Shown: positions 62,244-64,000 of the stretch, piece after piece
How positions within the stretch are numbered: the first letter of the stretch is position 1
Layout of the letters: every line of letters starts with the position of its first letter
NCBI RefSeq assembly: GCF_036588685.1
Contig: NC_086381.1
Span: 55,675,431 to 55,739,430, forward strand
Length of the DNA: 64,000 bases
Source of the DNA: Mytilus trossulus
Taxonomy: Eukaryota > Mollusca > Bivalvia > Mytilida > Mytilidae
Reading direction: 5' to 3'
Notes under the pieces: generated by a model
Told to the model about the DNA's origin: nothing
What the model saw: the letters and a program-made list of their open reading frames with translations, nothing else
The model's database searches: none
Made by a program: the position numbers and the translations under genes

Positions 62244-62367
62244 TGTTAACACATGTTAGTTACACCATTTTATTCATCCAAGAGACAATTAGCATCTTTA
62301 AGACAAAAGAGCTTATTACAGAGAGTAAGAGTTATCTTTCTTGATACAGTGATTTAAGTTATCAACA
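62244..62367 (-). repeat. 5' LTR of the copia element
   Basis: 124 bp, TGTTGATAAC to GTTAACA in element sense, identical to the 3' LTR. It contains AATAAA in element sense (in GAATAAAATGG), a likely polyadenylation signal. At 124 bp it is very short even for copia elements. Confidence 0.95.
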
Positions 62368-62371
62368 GTTC

Positions 62372-64000
62372 TATACACCTTATTCATGTTATTGCTATTT
62401 GTCCGCCATTACTGGATATCGTACAGATCCCATAAAATTTTGACGTCATAAAACAAAATATCTGACGCCACAATGGAAAAGTGATTGTTGTATGCGTCAC
62501 AAGTTCAAGCGGCCAGGTCAGCCCGGATTAGTGATAAGGTGTATTGTCCTATTGGTTAACTGTTTTTAACAGATTTTGAAGTTAAAATACATGTATGTTT
62601 GAATTAAAAAAAAATAATCATTGGCTTCGTCCCCTTTCACAGATACTGTCTGCCTCCTATTTTTAACTAAACATGCGGAAAATTATACATGTATCCAGGT
62701 GTAATGATAAGTCGTTATACTAAGGCTATTTTTTTCTTTTCTTTTCTGTAGACTTAGCTTTAATTTTTTATAACCATGCATTGGCAAGCTTGATAACTCG
62801 TAATTGTTTGTCAGTAACTAAATGTACAATGATGTCCCATACGGAACCTTCTGACCTTGTTTGTTTACATTAAAATTTCAATGGCGTCAAAATCACGAGA
62901 TGTCAGTTCGTTATATCCAATCAAATTGCTCTACTGTCAATTAGGGGATTTTTCAGTCTACAGCAATTGCGTCATTTCTTTCTGGGATATTGCTTCAAAA
63001 TAGTTTGCAATAGTTCTGGGTTTTATTCAACAGGAAAACTCTTTTTTTGCCATCCCTTTTGACATTAAGGGAATTTTGTATGAATATTTACATACAGTCA
63101 TGATGGTCAGAATATCGATCTTTTTATAATGAATAAAAAGAAAATTCTATGAAAAATAAATGTAAATGGTTTCTTATTAACCAACTCTAAATGCCTGTTC
63201 AAAATTATGGCATGGGCATCGTTTTTTCATATAGTTTTCCTTTCATTTTGGTTGAGCTTTTTTCGCGGGAAAATCGAGAAAGAGGTAAGGAGCATGTCAT
63301 TTTTAAATTCCTAAAAATACGTTTTGCTTGACCTATATTGCCTGCCACAAGATTGATGACGCTGAATGGAATGTACACAAAGCAATGGAGGCCGGAAATG
63401 GGATTTTGTGAAGTTCTAGAATGTTTTTAAATATTCGGAAGTTGGGATTGAAACGGGCATTAGAAAATTGGCATTTTTTGGCAATAATTGAGAACAACAA
63501 TGAAAACTTACCTTTAGAAATGTTTTTTTATTCAAAAGTGCAGAAAAAACGTATTTTGCACTGTTTTTCTACGCCAGAAGTACCGTAGTGACATCAATGC
63601 GGAGTTTCCCCGTGTGTACAGTTCAAACACAAATACCTAACGAACTGACAAGATGAACGATCTTAGACTACGGTAGGATACAAGTCAAATGTAGGGGGCA
63701 TATATACTGTATGTAGTCTTTTGACAATTACGCCTAAGCAGCTCGAGGACTTGAAGATTTGTAAAAAGGTGACAATGCACACCAAAGGCAGTAGAATTTT
63801 ACTTTTTTTACTTTGTTGCTATTTATTGATAACATGATTTTGTGCGCATTCCTGTGGAAACGTCAAATTATGCAAATATCAACATTGTTTTCTTTAAGTT
63901 TAAGCGATCTTTCATCATGTTCATGAATGCAAAATAATCATTCATTCTGTAAACGCATGCATTAATGTTTTAACTGTAAAATGATAAAACAATTTGCAAG
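62372..64000. other. No clear gene
   Basis: Just after the copia insertion, TACACCTTATTCATG and GATAAGGTGTATTG (about 62374-62550) form a loose inverted pair, so the retrotransposon may have hit an older repeat. A 40-codon frame at 62881-63003 has no supporting features. The right edge may hold the flank of a gene outside the window. Confidence 0.4.

Larger units (their letters stand above)
57575..62367 (-). mobile_element. Ty1/copia LTR retrotransposon, complete with both LTRs
   Basis: 4,793-bp element read on the minus strand. The two 124-bp LTRs (57575-57698 and 62244-62367) are identical base for base and have TG..CA ends. GTTC flanks both sides (57571-57574 and 62368-62371), a 4-bp target duplication that could be read as 5 bp (AGTTC) if the last A is shared. 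A primer-binding site lies next to the 5' LTR and a short purine run (AAAAGAAGA) lies before the 3' LTR. One long gag-pol frame fills the interior. Identical LTRs indicate a very recent insertion. Confidence 0.95.

Noticed and set aside
62881-63003. 40-codon frame beginning MASKSRD
   Set aside because: Short, without a family resemblance, splice signals or a nearby gene model.

Overview
The window looks like AT-rich nuclear DNA of a marine bivalve, most likely a mussel (Mytilidae). It has short exons separated by long introns with GT..AG borders, large non-coding spaces, B-box/beta-propeller genes of the type expanded in bivalves, and dense dispersed repeats of mussel type. The species call rests on recollection of these repeat types and was not checked by a search.

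Layout. 1-1.2 kb: nested fold-back repeats with (TA)n runs, including a perfect 431-bp palindrome that carries tRNA-like promoter boxes. 6-18.8 kb, minus strand: two intact B-box/coiled-coil/propeller genes (10,420-12,093 and 14,579-16,270), plus a broken 3' copy of the second (6,010-6,605) inside an older tandem duplication. 20.0-24.4 kb, plus strand: a six-exon gene for Mediator subunit 18. 31.7-41.3 kb, minus strand: an eight-coding-exon tetraspanin gene, converging on MED18, with a possible very long 3' UTR reaching about 25.8 kb. 42.0-45.3 kb: one repeat element nested in another, with 13 tandem copies of a 166-bp unit. 45-57 kb: no recognisable gene, many transposon-derived repeats. 57,575-62,367, minus strand: a Ty1/copia LTR retrotransposon with identical 124-bp LTRs, one open gag-pol frame, and an apparent gap in RNase H. 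62.4-64 kb: no clear gene.

The most unusual signal is structural. At least four repeat families with unrelated sequences (21.7, 36.6 and 38.9 kb; 42.0-45.3 kb; 42.4-44.8 and 51.6 kb; 55.7-57.0 kb) share one plan: a short 5' stem-loop, a motif repeated in the 3' hairpin, an internal tandem array, usually a GAC/GACG/GCC-rich microsatellite, and a terminal hairpin. This resembles non-autonomous Helentron-type elements, but that assignment is an inference.

The cellular genes belong to general pathways (transcription, membrane organisation, B-box signalling or innate sensing) and do not form a common system. No rRNA, genuine tRNA or CRISPR array was found.
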